From Sorex araneus (lineage: Eukaryota; Chordata; Mammalia; Eulipotyphla; Soricidae), in the NCBI RefSeq assembly GCF_027595985.1, contig NC_073303.1:21146602-21210601 (forward strand): DNA of 64,000 nucleotides. Reading direction: 5' to 3'. The notes below the pieces were generated by a model that worked only from the letters and a program-made list of their open reading frames with translations, did not search any database and was not told the origin of the DNA. The translations under genes were made by a program, and so were the position numbers. Below are positions 35,837 to 47,419 of the stretch, piece after piece (the stretch's first letter is position 1; the number at the start of each line of letters is the position of its first letter).

Positions 35837-37714
35837 CGTCCTATGATTTTTTTGGCCTCCATGATCACTGGACATGAACAACCAAAACCTGTATTGTCTC
35901 AGGTACCAAGTGCGTGTTGGTGTTTGTTGGTGGCAGGTAACTCTGACTCAGTTTCATTTCCAGTTCTGAGAATTGCTTTCTATTTTATTCATTTACTTTA
36001 TTTCCTCTTTCATTAATTTATTTCTGCCCTTCCCCCATTCTCTTGTTTGATAAAGAAGGGAGAGTCAAGAAGTCTTAGAAATAGTGTGTGCAGATGTATA
36101 ACCATAGAAGAAGGAACCATCCTGGAAATTGCCTGTTAGACTTCGGCCATTCTGGATCCTAGACTTGGGTGGCCTAGAGATGACCCAATCTAAAATAAAC
36201 AGGGAGGTTTACTTTACATAGAGATATCACAGAAAAGGCAGCATGTGCGTGTGCAGATGGGGCAGATAACAAGGGCACAAAGCTGATGCCTGAACAACTT
36301 GAGAATCCAGAGACCAGAGGGAAAAGGAACAAGATGGCAGATAAAGACATGACTGCCCAGAGCTTCCGGAATGTGGACCAGGTCCCTCTGTAACGAGATG
36401 GGCTTATCAGCTGTGGAAGTCATCCTTTAGAGATAGTTTGAGAAATGTCCCTAGGTGCAAAGTGAATCCAGAACGATGACAACCTTCTCTTCAACACATA
36501 TCTGTGATCTAGCTTGGTACATGTGATAACAGCCCTAAGGAAAGCACTCTGATAATCCACCCATTGATCCTGTTGGTCCATTGGATCTGCTTCCCTGCGT
36601 CCAGAAGCATGGTGAGAGACAGCCTCACCCCAAAAGCTCTCTTGCAGACTTCGTGACAGCCCAGGCTTAGACAAGCCATGAAAAGGAATCATAAATTCTG
36701 AACAAGTCTGTGTCTATGTTCTGTGGTCAACTGCCTCTTTTTTTGGCTTTAATAGGTGCCAGGCCGCTTGAAAACTGACTGTAGGTTTAAGGGTTTGCCT
36801 CATGCAGTGACTGATAAAATTGATTTTGAGGAATGACTCACAAAAAGCAAAGGCGGGGGAGCAAGGACAGTCAGCTCCAGGGAACACAGGAAGCCTAAGT
36901 GTTCATGACAATGAGGATGATTAAGACTAACAGCTTACTTCTATCGAGTGGCATGGTGCTGTCTGGATTTTTGTGTGTCTTGTGCTCTGAGTTGGGAAAC
37001 TTCTGTTTCCCTATCTATCCAGGATAAGATAAGGTCTGCCAGCTCTTAAGTTCATCTTGGTGTCATTATTTAGAGATGTGCAACCATTTTAAAACCAACC
37101 GTTGTTAGAAAAGTCAGACCTAACATTCGCTCATATACTCCTCTCTGGCCCTGGTTTTAGGCTCCGCTTTAACTCTACTCACTAAATGTAGTAGCCACTG
37201 GACTATTCCTAAGATGTTGCTGTATTGATTCATAAACCTGAAGGAGGCAGAAACTTTGACAGGGCAATTTAAAGAGCAATGATATTGCCCTAGGTTTCTC
37301 TGTTAATCTTTGCAGCTAGGCTTTTTCCTCTGGAGTCCCTGTCCTGATCAGGGACCTTTTCTCAATTTGAACTGAGTTCTGATAGTGGTCTTCTTAGCAG
37401 CCACTCATGGCTCAGATTGTAGTGGAAGGATGGAAGAAGGCACTTAGCTTCACTCTGCCGAGAACTGAGGTGAGGTGGCTATTATTATGTTTACTGTGGG
37501 CCAGGAAAGGATCGGAAAAAAAAAGAAATTATACCAACTGTCATGTGTGATGCATTTTTCAAGAAACAACCTTGAGGGTCTCGGTGGTTTTAGTAGACTG
37601 GAGAAAAGATCTAGCCTAGAATAAATAGCAAATTCTGAAATGTTGCTGTACCATTCAAACACTTGAGGGCCTTTTAGCATTCTTGCCACCTGGTCCCAGA
37701 GATTCTGCTGCGAT
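35837..37714. other. 1.9-kb stretch with nothing recognised
   Basis: No SINE, L1 or gene supported on either strand. Confidence 0.55.
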
Positions 37715-37960
37715 GGATATTAGAGTTTTCTAGGACTGCCCAAACCCAGAACCCAAGACTCAGTGGCTCCAATTAGAGATTTATTATTTCACAGGTCTGG
37801 AGGCTGGAAGTCCTAGATGAAGGTGTGGGGTGGGCCCATTTCTTTGAGGCCTCTTTTTTTTTTTTTGTCTCCTGGATGGGCTGTTCTGCCTCCTCACATG
37901 ATGTTTGCTTTTTCTGAGTACTAATCTTAGGAGGGTGGGACTAAGGTCTACCCCCAGGGC
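37715..37960 (-). mobile_element. Ancient MaLR/MLT-like LTR repeat
   Basis: GTTTTCTAGGACTGCCCAAAC, GATTTATTATTTCACAGGTCTGGAGGCTGGAAGTCC, TTGAGGCCTC and TCCTCACATGATG follow the antisense order of the repeat family also seen sense at 22990-23345. Confidence 0.55.
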
Positions 37961-37967
37961 CTCATAT

Positions 37968-38190
37968 TTTAAAATTTTTTTAAATTTTATTTTCATAAAG
38001 TTGTTCACAGTAATTGATTACATTCAATATTTCAACACCAATCCTACCACCGTTATACCTTCCCACCACCATTATTTTGAGGTTTCCCATCACCACTCAA
38101 GTCTACCCCACAGTAAGATGCTAGATAACTGAATCCGTATTGCTGGTTATGAGTAGTATAAGACGTCTATAAAGGTCTATCTCACAGTGA
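37968..38190 (-). mobile_element. Shrew retroposon of unknown family, 3' end
   Basis: Shares over 100 bp with 31565-31680 (ATTGATTACATTCAATATTT, CCACCGTTATACC). The plus-strand left edge TTTTTTTAAATTTTATTTTCATAAAG is an inverted A-rich tail. Confidence 0.6.
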
Positions 38191-38985
38191 TTCAATAGGA
38201 AAACAAACAAAGGAAAAAAAACCCCAAAAAATAGTATGAGATATCGCATGCCTCCTGGGATTCTAAAAATGTAAGTAATTGGGGTCCGTAGGCATCCCTG
38301 TAGCAGCGAGCTGCTTGGTTCTGAGATTCATTTGTGAATCTCTGGATTCTGGTCGTTAGTGCACTTAAATGGCACCTGGAGGCAGTTCATGAGTGTGACA
38401 GCCAGGACTCCCAAAGGGTAGGGAGATGGGAAGGAGTGGCCCAGTCCCGACCCCTTTCAGACCTGACATTTTCAGTCACTGGTCCTGCACACCTGGGTTT
38501 TTCAGTGGATTTATTTTCTTGTGTGGGGGGCCCAGCACGAGCCTCAGGGCCTCATTTTATCCGAATTTCCTCTTTAAAGTTTTTACTGCAAACATTCTGA
38601 GGTTCTAGGCTTAGCACTTCAGCTAATGAACTTTGGGAGGAGCGGGTGGGTGGGTGGGGAGGTGGGGGATGATTCAGCCCATGACAACAGGTTTGGAGTG
38701 GATCCTAATTTTTAAAGTCTCCCAGAAAAACCCCTGCTGCACCTGGGATTGGGAATTTCTTTCTCCCAGGATCCTTCCATGCAGTTGTTTGGAATTGAAT
38801 CCCCAGACAGTTGAGCCCTTTTCTGTTGTGCAAGTGTCGGGAACTTGTGTGGGAAAAGGCTGGCGTAGGGAGGACAATGAGAGTTTCATCCAGAAGGAGG
38901 TGAGGACTCTGAGGCTTTAGGAAAAGATGCTTCCACAGGGACCTGGAAAGAGGGAGGTCTGGGCTCCCGCTGGGAAGCAGTTAGC
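38191..38985. other. Non-coding stretch, nothing recognised
   Basis: GC-moderate, repeat-free by eye. GGGTGGGTGGGTGGGGAGG at 38642-38660 could form a weak G-quadruplex. Confidence 0.5.
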
Positions 38986-38989
38986 TGGG

Positions 38990-39240
38990 TATACAGGGTT
39001 CACCCCATTGGCCAAGAGCAACCCCGGGGCTGGGCACCCTCAGTGACATCACAGTTGGATTTTCTCAGCCCTGTGATCTGCTGTTCGGTTTTTCCGAGTT
39101 GCTCTGCCCCCTAGGAAGGGAGCAGCTGGTCTCGGTTCTTGGGCCAGGAATACGGTAGAACCTTACATAACCCTGCTGTGGAGCCCTTGGAAGGGAACAC
39201 TGGCCTCCTGTGAAAATCTGCTGAGGAGAGGTGAGCAATG
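38990..39240 (+). promoter_or_regulatory. Promoter-like cluster with splice donor
   Basis: CCATTGGCC (CCAAT box, about 39004-39012) is followed by AGTGACATCACAG (CRE/AP-1-like, about 39042-39054). About 180 bp downstream is GAGGAGAGGTGAGC, a good 5' splice-site match near 39228-39236. This could be a lncRNA first exon or an enhancer. Purely motif-based. Confidence 0.25.
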
Positions 39241-39462
39241 AGCAGGGGGACGGGCCATGCTCTCAGGCTAGCTTGCTGCAGGAGGTGACGGGCGTGCGGG
39301 GGCTGAGCGCTTCGTGGGTGATCAGCATCGCTGGCCCTGACTCAGGCGTGGCTCACCGGCCCAAGACAGGCACACACCCTTGTCTCCATAGTTCACCCTG
39401 TGCTCAGATCCTGCTTCTGTGGGCGGCTTGCCTGGGGGACTCAGTGCTGGTGTTTGGTGGGT

Positions 39463-39635
39463 CTTGTTTTGTTTTTGTTTTACTTTGTCTGGGGGCCACA
39501 CCCAGTATTGCTCAGGAGATCCTCAGAGTTTGATCCTTGGTGTGGGGTCACTCCTGGCTCTGCTCCCCCGACTCTGTGCACCGCCCAGGATAGAACCAGA
39601 AGCTCTAATATGCAAATCATATGCTTAGCCTTCTG
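39463..39635 (-). mobile_element. Rearranged SOR SINE type I
   Basis: TTTGTCTGGGGGCCACACCCAGTATTGCTCAGG, then CTTGGTGTGGGGTCACTCCTGGCTCTGC, and AGGATAGAACCAGAAGCTC as a degraded reverse B box. Body segments appear partly reshuffled. Confidence 0.7.
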
Positions 39636-40214
39636 GGGCTCTCTGTCCCCAGTATTGGCATTTTTAAGGATGACGAAATGGTTTTATTTTAGAGGATGCT
39701 GAATTCTTAATGCAAATCTGGTTGCCTTTGTGTCCACAAATGAAGGTTGACTGATGTCTCCTTAGGATTTCATGAGTAAGAACACACTTTCCACGTTGGT
39801 CACCTGGGACCTCAGGAGCCTGACCACGCCCCCTCTTGATTTTGTGGATCCTTGGTTTTCTCATTGAGGAAGACAAACTGTTCTGTTATCCCGTCCCCTA
39901 ACTCAGGCTTATCACAGGTAGGGGTCTAGATAGAGGCTTGGTTCAAAACCACTCTGCTCTCAGAATAGAGATGTTAATCAGAGGAGAGACATTGGCTTAA
40001 TGTCATGGTTTATAAAGGAGTTACAGAAGTATTTTATTTTGCAATTAATCAACTGTCATTTTTTTTAGTACATTTTAGTTCTCTTTGCTTTGGGGTCCAC
40101 TGACTGATTTTCTGCACTTGGCACTCTTTGACTAATAACCATTGAATAATAGTATTATTATAATGACATAATGATAATAATAAGTCCAATTCTAATAATG
40201 ACTTCCATTTTATC
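39636..40214. other. Non-coding stretch
   Basis: An ATAATA-rich run at 40140-40205 (simple repeat-like). Otherwise nothing recognised. Confidence 0.5.
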
Positions 40215-40345
40215 AGATGCATATCAGCCTAAGTGGAGACATTGACTTATTTCACTGCATGGAGTCCTCATGGAAGACCTTGAACCTGTGCCCCATCGTA
40301 TAGATGCAGGCATCAAGGCTTTCAGAGATGCATATCTTTCAGTGT
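40215..40345 (-). mobile_element. MIR fragment, diverged
   Basis: TTCACTGCATGGAGTCCTCATGGAAG and CCCCATCGTATAGATGCAGGCATCAAGG resemble antisense MIR (TTAATCCTCACAACAACCC, CCCATTTTACAGATGAGG). Confidence 0.45.
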
Positions 40346-41499
40346 GGGAGGGTTGCATCTAAATGGACATCATTCTGATCCCAGATCTTCTTCCTGGCTG
40401 TGGAGAATTGAGTTATGTTGACAAGTCCCTGATGATCTCATTCAGTTCCTTGGCTTTCAGATCTACGTGGTGAGTGAATACCAAGTTTATGGCTCCAACC
40501 TAGATCCTTCGCTGAGCACCAGACGTGAGTATGCAGCCGCCTGCTGATAGCATCACTTCTCATAGGCACCTCAGACTAACCTGTCCCCTGAGAGCTCCCT
40601 GTACGCTCCCTTCATGCACCTGCGCTGCTCTGTCATCTCCCTTCCTGAGAACTGGCCCCCTCATCGTTCCTAAGGCAAAGGTGTGGGAGTCATACCCTCA
40701 GCTCTGCCCACGTAAGACATCAGCAAAACTAAAGAGATGGAGTTCCCAGAGTCCAACCTCCTGTTTTTGCCTCCACTGTGAAGTCCCTCCTACTCTCTAT
40801 TCCCAAGAGTCAGCTAATTCCACCCCCATGCTCAGAATCCTTTGGTGCCTTGGCCTATTATTCAGTTATTCAAGTCTTGCTTTCATCCCCAAACCCATCT
40901 TTCTGTGCTCAACTTTAAGCGAAAGATTCACGTTGTGTGCTCATGCCCTGTTGGAATGGTCTAGTAGGGGATGCTAGAGGAAGCCTGAGCCTTTAGCTTC
41001 AGGAGGAGAGACATGCTCCTTCCTATTTGTTTTTCTATCCATCAGTTTGTATTTCCAGTCAGTGGCTCCCAACCCCACTCTGAAGCTGGCAGGGAGAAGG
41101 CCATTCTCCAGGAATAGTTGAATCCATTTGGCAGTTTTCCTCACACTCACTGGACTTCCTTAGGGACCCCAGAAGCAGCTGCTAACTCTTCAGGGGTCTG
41201 GGCTCCTCTTCTGAGCTTCTAAATTTAATAATCCACCCTTTGCTCCCTCCGCCCTGAGGATCTAGACAGCTTCCTACAGTTGCTGTCTCTTTTACCCTTC
41301 CAGTGGCCTGTTTAAAGAATTTATTCCTAATTAATGTTTCTTTATATTCAATTAGCTCCGTTGAAATCACATTGTGGTTTTCTCTCTCCCATCTGGGCCC
41401 CGCAGACGCAATGATTACAAATCCTGAAAATGGATCCGAAGGTTGTCCCAAGCTGACTTCCCTGCCACTTGTCGCTCTCAGCTCTTCCTACCCCCTACC
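40346..41499. other. Non-coding stretch, possibly old L2-like
   Basis: C/T-rich sequence at 40550-40990 contains a 150-codon open frame without recognisable domains. TTCCCAAGAGTCAGC and TCAGAATCCTTTGGTGCC phrases resemble ancient L2-type repeats. 41280-41450 is AT-rich and unique-looking. Confidence 0.3.
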
Positions 41500-41796
41500 T
41501 CGCTCACTGTCTTCTAAGTGACTCTGGCCACTCACCGTTCTGTAGGCACGACAACCGTTATCTCTCCGGGATCCTCTGTCTGAAATGCTCCTCTCCAGTG
41601 AGACCTTCCCAAGACATTTTCCATGATCTACAGTCCCCCATGTGGTATTTATTGCTTTTTTTTGGTTTTAATTTTTTTGTTTTTATTTCCAGCTGGCCTG
41701 TCTCTTAGGTGGCCTCTAGCAACATCTGATAGCTCACAGGTCTGCTGCTTACTTGCTGAGGGCTTGTCTCCTCCTGTGAGAAGATAAGCTTCTCGG

Positions 41797-41981
41797 GGGC
41801 TGGAGCAATAGCACAGCGGGTAGGGCATTTGCCTTGCACTCGGCCAACCCGGGTTCGAATCCCAGCATCCCATATGGTCCCCTAGCACCGCCAGGGGTAA
41901 TTCCTGAGTGCAAAGCCAGGAGTAACCCCTGTGCATCGCCAGGCGTGACCCAAAAAGCAAAAAAAAAAAAAAAAAAGAAAA
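41797..41981 (+). mobile_element. Young SOR SINE type I, full length
   Basis: Head GGCTGGAGCAATAGCACAGCGGG, B box GGTTCGAATCC, complete body and CGTGACCCAAAAAGC plus poly(A). Perfect 15-bp target duplication AGAAGATAAGCTTCT at 41779-41793 and 41982-41996. Inserted into an L2 fossil. Confidence 0.97.
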
Positions 41982-42044
41982 AGAAGATAAGCTTCTGGAG
42001 GGCAGGAACTTTAACTATTTTAATGACTGCTACCTCCTAGACTA

Positions 42045-42380
42045 AAAAAAAAAAAAATTAAAAAATGATTAGTATCTGTGCAGGCAGTGGGGAAGTTCCC
42101 AAGTAGTGCTCAAGAAACTCACAGGGAGTCTCCCAATAATTCTTGGTCAAGTGGGTTGGTGGTTCAAGGCAAAGGCTGGAGGATGTGGTGCTGCTTAGTC
42201 CCTGTGGTGTTGAGGATTGCCCAGGTCACCCCAGAAGTGCTTGGGTTTCCAGAGCTACACCCAGCGAAGCCTGGGAAGCTCTACGGTCACATCTAATGAA
42301 GATCAGGTGACATTCAGTGCCAGGGATGAAACCACATGCAGGGAAAGTACCTTAATTCCTGTATTATTCCTGCTCCTTAC
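42045..42380. other. Unassigned insert in the L2, possibly an old SINE
   Basis: Starts with an A-rich run. The right end GTGCCAGGGATGAAACCACATGCAGGG then TATTATTCCTGCTCC resembles an inverted, decayed SOR head. The middle is not recognised. Confidence 0.35.
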
Positions 42381-42699
42381 CTCTTAGATGCTGGACCACA
42401 TGCCTTGTGCATAGTGAATTCTTGATGGGATGAATCGGTTGGATGAAAAAACGAATTGAATATTATTGTTCTCAGGACTTAGAAAGACTAAGGTGTCATA
42501 GGTTCCAAGTGGTTCTGTTTTCATGCCTCAGGCTATCTTAAAGAGGATGTCAGCCTTTGGGGGAAATGGGTACAGGTGACTGTTTCATGAGCATGTGGAA
42601 GAGTGTCACATGGGCAGTGTCCACACCCCCAGTGTACATGAACCTGGGGTGTACTTAGATGAACGATATTTCATTTTTCTCCTTTCTATCAACTGTTAG

Positions 42700-42761
42700 A
42701 GCTACAGCATATATATACATATGTACATATGTATATATATATGTATATATATACACACACC
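42700..42761. repeat. (AT/AC)-rich simple repeat at a SINE tail
   Basis: ATATATACATATGTACATATG-type alternation followed by ACACACAC, in the position of the A-tail of the next minus-strand SINE. Confidence 0.9.
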
Positions 42762-42920
42762 TGTTGGGTCACACCCGGCGATGCAAAGGGGTTATTCCTT
42801 GCTCTTAACTCAGGGATTACTCCTGGTGGTGCTCGGGGACCATATGAGACACTGGGAATTGAACCTGTCAGCTGAATGCAGGGAAAATGTCCTACCCACT
42901 GTGCTATTGCTCCAGCCTCT
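42762..42920 (-). mobile_element. SOR SINE type I
   Basis: GTTGGGTCACACCCGGCGATGC, GGGATTACTCCTGGTGGTGCTCGGGG, GGGAATTGAACCTG and CACTGTGCTATTGCTCCAGCC. The poly(T) tail is replaced by the AT/AC repeat. Confidence 0.93.
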
Positions 42921-45900
42921 TAAAATATTTTTTAAAAAGAACAATGCCTCCTTCCCCAACAAATTTAGAAGTTGCTGTTTATGATTTGTAAACTTTACCC
43001 TCAACTTTTACTTTTGAAGTGGAGGTCATTGAAGGCTCTCTTGCTAGAATATTATCTTGAAAACTTTCTAGAATATTCTTAAGTGGTGGTCACCAGCTTC
43101 AATGAGCTTCATTCACCATGGAAGTCTTGGAGTCTAGGTCATTAAATTTCCTTTCCATCTTGTGCCTGAGTTGGGGGGGGCATCTACAGTGTATCTTGCC
43201 ATACTCCACTACTAAGATGGAAACCCTTATTCCCTAATACGAGAGAACTTCAAATATTTTCAGACCAGACAGAAGCAAGAACATTTTTAACATTAGCAAA
43301 GAGGAGACACCCAACTTTCCAGGGTTGAAAGTTGAATTGACCCCAATTTCAGCACATTACAAGTTACACCCTGCTCCGCTGAATTGTGGGTAAGCTTTCA
43401 GGATTACAGTGGCAGCTGCTGGGTTCTCACTGCTGTGATTCATCTGTTCAATATTGTTTGCACTGGATTTCAGCCACTGGGTTTCCAAAGGTGCTGAGCT
43501 GGCCACTGTTCTTGGCCCTAGAACACAGGTGTGATTGGTGCCATGTTCAATTGGTTCGAGTGGCAATTATGGTTTCTGATTTGAAACGAAGCTGAAAACA
43601 CTGGCTGTCATCAGTCAGCTTTGCTTGGCCATGTGCAACTTTCCACTTGGATTCAGACAGACTCTTTTCAGGGCTTATATTTCTGGGTTCAAATAAAACA
43701 ACCCTGGAAAGTTGGGTACTGCCTATATAGTCATCGGATTTGGTGTCACATGAAAGATTATCAAGCATATAAAGTGTTCTATTCCAAGTATTTGAACTCT
43801 GCTTTAAATCTACTTTCGACCTTGGTTTTTATAGAATACAGAATTTCAACCTCATTCATTTACTGTGTCATATTTGGAACAAAAATTCTGAGTTGTGTTT
43901 TAACGTTATAACGTACTCTGCAAGATATGGAGGTCGGAGGTAATTAGTAATCATCATCAGAATACCTCTCACTGGTTCTATGGAAAATACAAAACCCAAG
44001 ACTTGGTTGCTGAACTCAAGACTAGGAGGTAGATGCATTTGCAGACACAGTAAGATGTGAATATGCATGTTTCCAAGCATGAAAATGTTTGTAGTGATAG
44101 AAGCATTATAGCTACTCAGAAAAAAGAGAAAGTAAGTCACTGTGGGCCTGTTTTTGCTCAAGTCTTTTCTTGAAATTTGTTGTGGCCTGCGGAAGAGAAT
44201 GGATCTAACTTGAGAAGGAGAAAGGACCCTAAATCTAGAGCAAGCCTGGCAAGGGATCTTGGTGGCAAGAGCATGTGAGGCATGTACGGCTTATATGAGT
44301 ACATTAGCTCTTTCCAAAGGAGTCATTGGAGAGGAGAAGAGCAGATGGGAGAGGACAGAGCATTGGAGGACACCCAATTTGGGTTGGGTAAACAGGATAT
44401 GTGCACACACACACAAACGGAGAAGCCAGGTTGTTGTTTGTACAATTAAAATACTTAAAGAAGATTTGAAAGATAAAAAAAAAATGAAAGAAAGAATTGG
44501 AAGTGATAGTGTGAAGGCCAAAGGTGGGGGTTACTAATGAGGAATACTTTAGGGGCCCAGCAGAGGAGAAAACATGCAAGGCAGCCTTTGGGAGGGCAAA
44601 GTTGAAGTTGCAAATGATGCAGAGTAAGGGAACAAAAGGGAATTAACCTTGTGAGTTGGGGCTCTTTGGCAAGTCCCAACAGCCTTCAGGGGCAGGGCCA
44701 GTTTGGATCTCTCTTCGACTCACATGGGTGTTGATGACGGTCTCCTCCCACATCAACTGAATCAGGGGTCGCTGTGTGCTGAGTCATGTGTCCCTTGGGT
44801 GGGAGGGATGTGGGCAGCACAATAAGAGTCTCAGAGGGGATGACGTTGACGCCAAGCAGAACTGTGAAGGTACTCTTGAAGCCACTGTGTGGGTCAGAGT
44901 TATGGGATCACTGGGTCATATTCCCACGTATACTGGCAGCTGTGAAATATAAAAGGGAAAATGAAATGAATCCAAGCAGGAAACAAGTACACAGATATTT
45001 GGAAGATAGCAAACGAAAGGGATCAAGTTTTCCAAGAGATCTGACCTCGCTTTTCTGCTTTTATCTAAAACATGTTGGTTCTTTTGAGGTAGATTAGCAA
45101 CTCTCTGATCATTTGACAACTGCGGTATTTCCTTTTCAGTACTGCATGTAGGGTTAAGTTCTGGTTCCTAATTTCTTGGCAAAGCAGGTCTGTAACAGTC
45201 ATGGGATTAACCAAAATTTCGTTTTCTCTAATCTAATTTGCCTTTGTGGGCCAGGGCCAAAGAATCATGCCTTCACATTTGCTTTTTCCCTCTGGCTCTT
45301 AGAGCCTCCACTCATTGACGGAATGTCTGAGAGAACAGCAATTCATATAAATAAATATTCATTAGTCAAGGGTTTGCATTATGTGAATTTGACAGACACC
45401 TATCTTACCTGTGTGTTATTCCTAATTTCTTAAGTTCCATGATTCACTCTAGAAATTTCCGTACTTTAAAAAAGCGATCAAAATGAGTTTGAACCTGTGT
45501 CATGTAAAAGCACTGTGGTAGGATACTTTTCCAAAGACAGGTATTACAAAATACCCCACAGACATTGCATAATTTCATGCTCATGTGTAGAGAGGGAAGG
45601 GAAAATGTTGTTTATTAAACGTTTAGTATAGGAATCTCTTACTATTTGACTTCTGGGCATCCAAATGTTCCCTCTATGGAGAAATTCAAGAAGAAAACAC
45701 ATTCAAGTAACTCCATCCCTCTCTGAAATTTCATTTCTGGTTTTCAGAAATTTAGGAATCAATGATCCTTTTTTTTCTCTCTCCAAATTCACTTTCCAAA
45801 CAATCATATCAATTAAAATTTAGATTTTTACAATCACAGATATTTTCTCCTCCTTCTTGCTTACTAAAACCAGTCATCATGTTTGAATATTAAGAAAATC

Positions 45901-45980
45901 TTGAAAAAAATTACAGGCAAATTTTAGGAACCTAACAATTCATCATCAAAAGAATAATTCTGAATATTCCCTAATTTTCT
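42921..45980. other. 3-kb stretch free of shrew retroposons
   Basis: No SINE or L1 and no supported gene. 45060-45440 is a candidate conserved non-coding segment: AT-rich with ATAAATAAATATTCATTAGTC and CTTTGTGGGCCAGGGCCAAAG. Possible old L1 scraps occur at 45610-45690. Confidence 0.45.
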
Positions 45981-46209
45981 GAGAGTATCCCGCTCGAATG
46001 GGCAGAGCCTGGCAAGCTACCCATGGCGTATTCAATATGCCAAAAACAGTAACAATAGGTCTCATTCCCCTGACCCTGAAAGAGCCTCCAATCATTGGGA
46101 AATATGAGTAAGGAGAGGCTGCTAAAATCTCAGGGCTGGGAGGATTAGAGACATTACTTGTGCCCTCTCTAGTAAATCTACGAACAACGGGATGACAGTG
46201 ATACAGTGA
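45981..46209 (+). mobile_element. Type II SINE, long subtype, headless
   Basis: Starts GAGAGTATCCCGCTCGAATGG. Contains ATTCAATATGCCAAAAACAG, the 85-bp module (GAGAGGCTGCTAAAATCTCAGG at about 46114) and tail GGGATGACAGTGATACAGTG. Immediately followed by a second type II copy. Confidence 0.88.
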
Positions 46210-46371
46210 TCCTGCCCACATGGCAGAGTCTGGCAAGCTACCCGTGGTATATTCGATATGCCAAATACAGTAACAACACATCTCACAATGGAGACATTAC
46301 TGGTGCCCGCTCGAGCAAATCAATGAACAATGGAATGACAGTGCGACAATATAGTGCTACAGTTTCTGATA
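46210..46371 (+). mobile_element. Type II SINE, short subtype, headless
   Basis: Starts CCTGCCCACATGGCAGAGTCTGGC exactly where the previous copy's tail ends. Ends CAATGGAATGACAGTGCGACAATATAGTGC. Confidence 0.88.
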
Positions 46372-47134
46372 ATGGTTTATATCAGGAAGAGGAGATACTC
46401 TTCTATTTTTCCTTTTTCTCCCCAGCTCAGTAAAATTCAATCTTTAAGATCATCTGAATGTTGGCTTGGATGGGAGTTTTAAGTGACCATGTTGGACTGT
46501 GTGTAAGATTTTGCTCATTGCTAACTGCTGTGCTTTTATATAGCTTCTATCTGGAAGGCCTCAGTGCCTTCTCTCAGTGACCAGCTTCTTGCTCTCTTCC
46601 CGGGCATAAGAGGACAATGACTTTAGCCATGTTTCAAGATGAACTTCATAGCAGGAAGATCTTGGATGTGTGTGATCAATCATCGACAGGAACTCATTCC
46701 CCAACTGATAGAGGAAGGCTAAAGTGCTGACTTGAGAGTTTGAAATCTAATCAGAAAGACGGTGAAGATTGAGAATGAGGCAAAACTGATGGCACACACT
46801 AGCTTGAAGAAAGGCATTTCCCCAAGCGCTCAAAATCTAAGCAACGCTACCTGCTGTCCAGCAGAATGTGGAAGCTAAACAAAGTCAAAGGCAGCCCACC
46901 AACTTCCAAGCTTTTGTATGCAACCTGCTATGGCTAGTTACCCCAATGTACTTAGTTTCTCTAAATAAGCTTCTTCACTTTCATCTTCTGCCTAGCTTCT
47001 TAAAGCTGTGATTACAAGTGCAGGTGTAGGCTATAAAGAATTGGCCAAACTTTATGCAATGGGATTGGAAAGCAAAGGTGACCCCAATGACTTAGGTCTA
47101 CTTGCTTCCAGCCTTTTGACCATAAATACTCACT
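46372..47134. other. Non-coding stretch, nothing recognised
   Basis: Unique-looking. No coding or repeat assignment. Confidence 0.5.
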
Positions 47135-47149
47135 GTGAATATGGCTCCA

Positions 47150-47404
47150 GGATGGAGCGATAGCACAGCAGGTAGGCCGTTTGCCTTGCATGTGGCCAAC
47201 CCGGGTTCAATTCCTCCACCCCTCTCAGAGAGCCCGATAAGCTACCACGAGGATCTCGCTCTCACGGCAGAACCTGGCAAGCTACCCATGGCATATCCAA
47301 TATGCCAAAAACAGTAACAACAAGTCTCACAATGGAGACATTACTGGTGCCCACTTGAGCAAATGCATGAGCAATGGGATGACAGTGATCCAGTGAGTGA
47401 TCCA
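47150..47404 (+). mobile_element. Type II SINE, short subtype, full length
   Basis: A box TAGCACAGCAGG, B box GGTTCAATTCC, double motif GATAAGCTACC/GGCAAGCTACC, tail GATGACAGTGATCCAGTGAGTGATCCA. Target duplication GTGAATATGGCTCCA (47135-47149) and GTGAATATGACTCCA (47405-47419), 14 of 15. Confidence 0.95.
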
Positions 47405-47419
47405 GTGAATATGACTCCA

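Larger units (their letters stand above)
41500..42440 (+). mobile_element. L2 fossil broken by later insertions
   Basis: TCTGTCTGAAATGCTCCTCTCC and CCTTCCCAAGACAT (about 41578-41620) resemble L2. GATAAGCTTCTGGAGGGCAGGAACTTTAAC resumes after the SINE at 41797. GTGCATAGTGAATTCTTGATGGGATGAATC (42408-42438) matches the terminal CACATAGTAGGTGCTCAATAAAT-type motif. So one L2 appears split by the SINE and by unassigned sequence at about 42045-42380. Confidence 0.55.

Noticed and set aside
40525..40977. 150-codon plus-strand frame
   Set aside because: Overlaps probable old L2-like sequence, lacks domains, and is compatible with chance in C/T-rich DNA.
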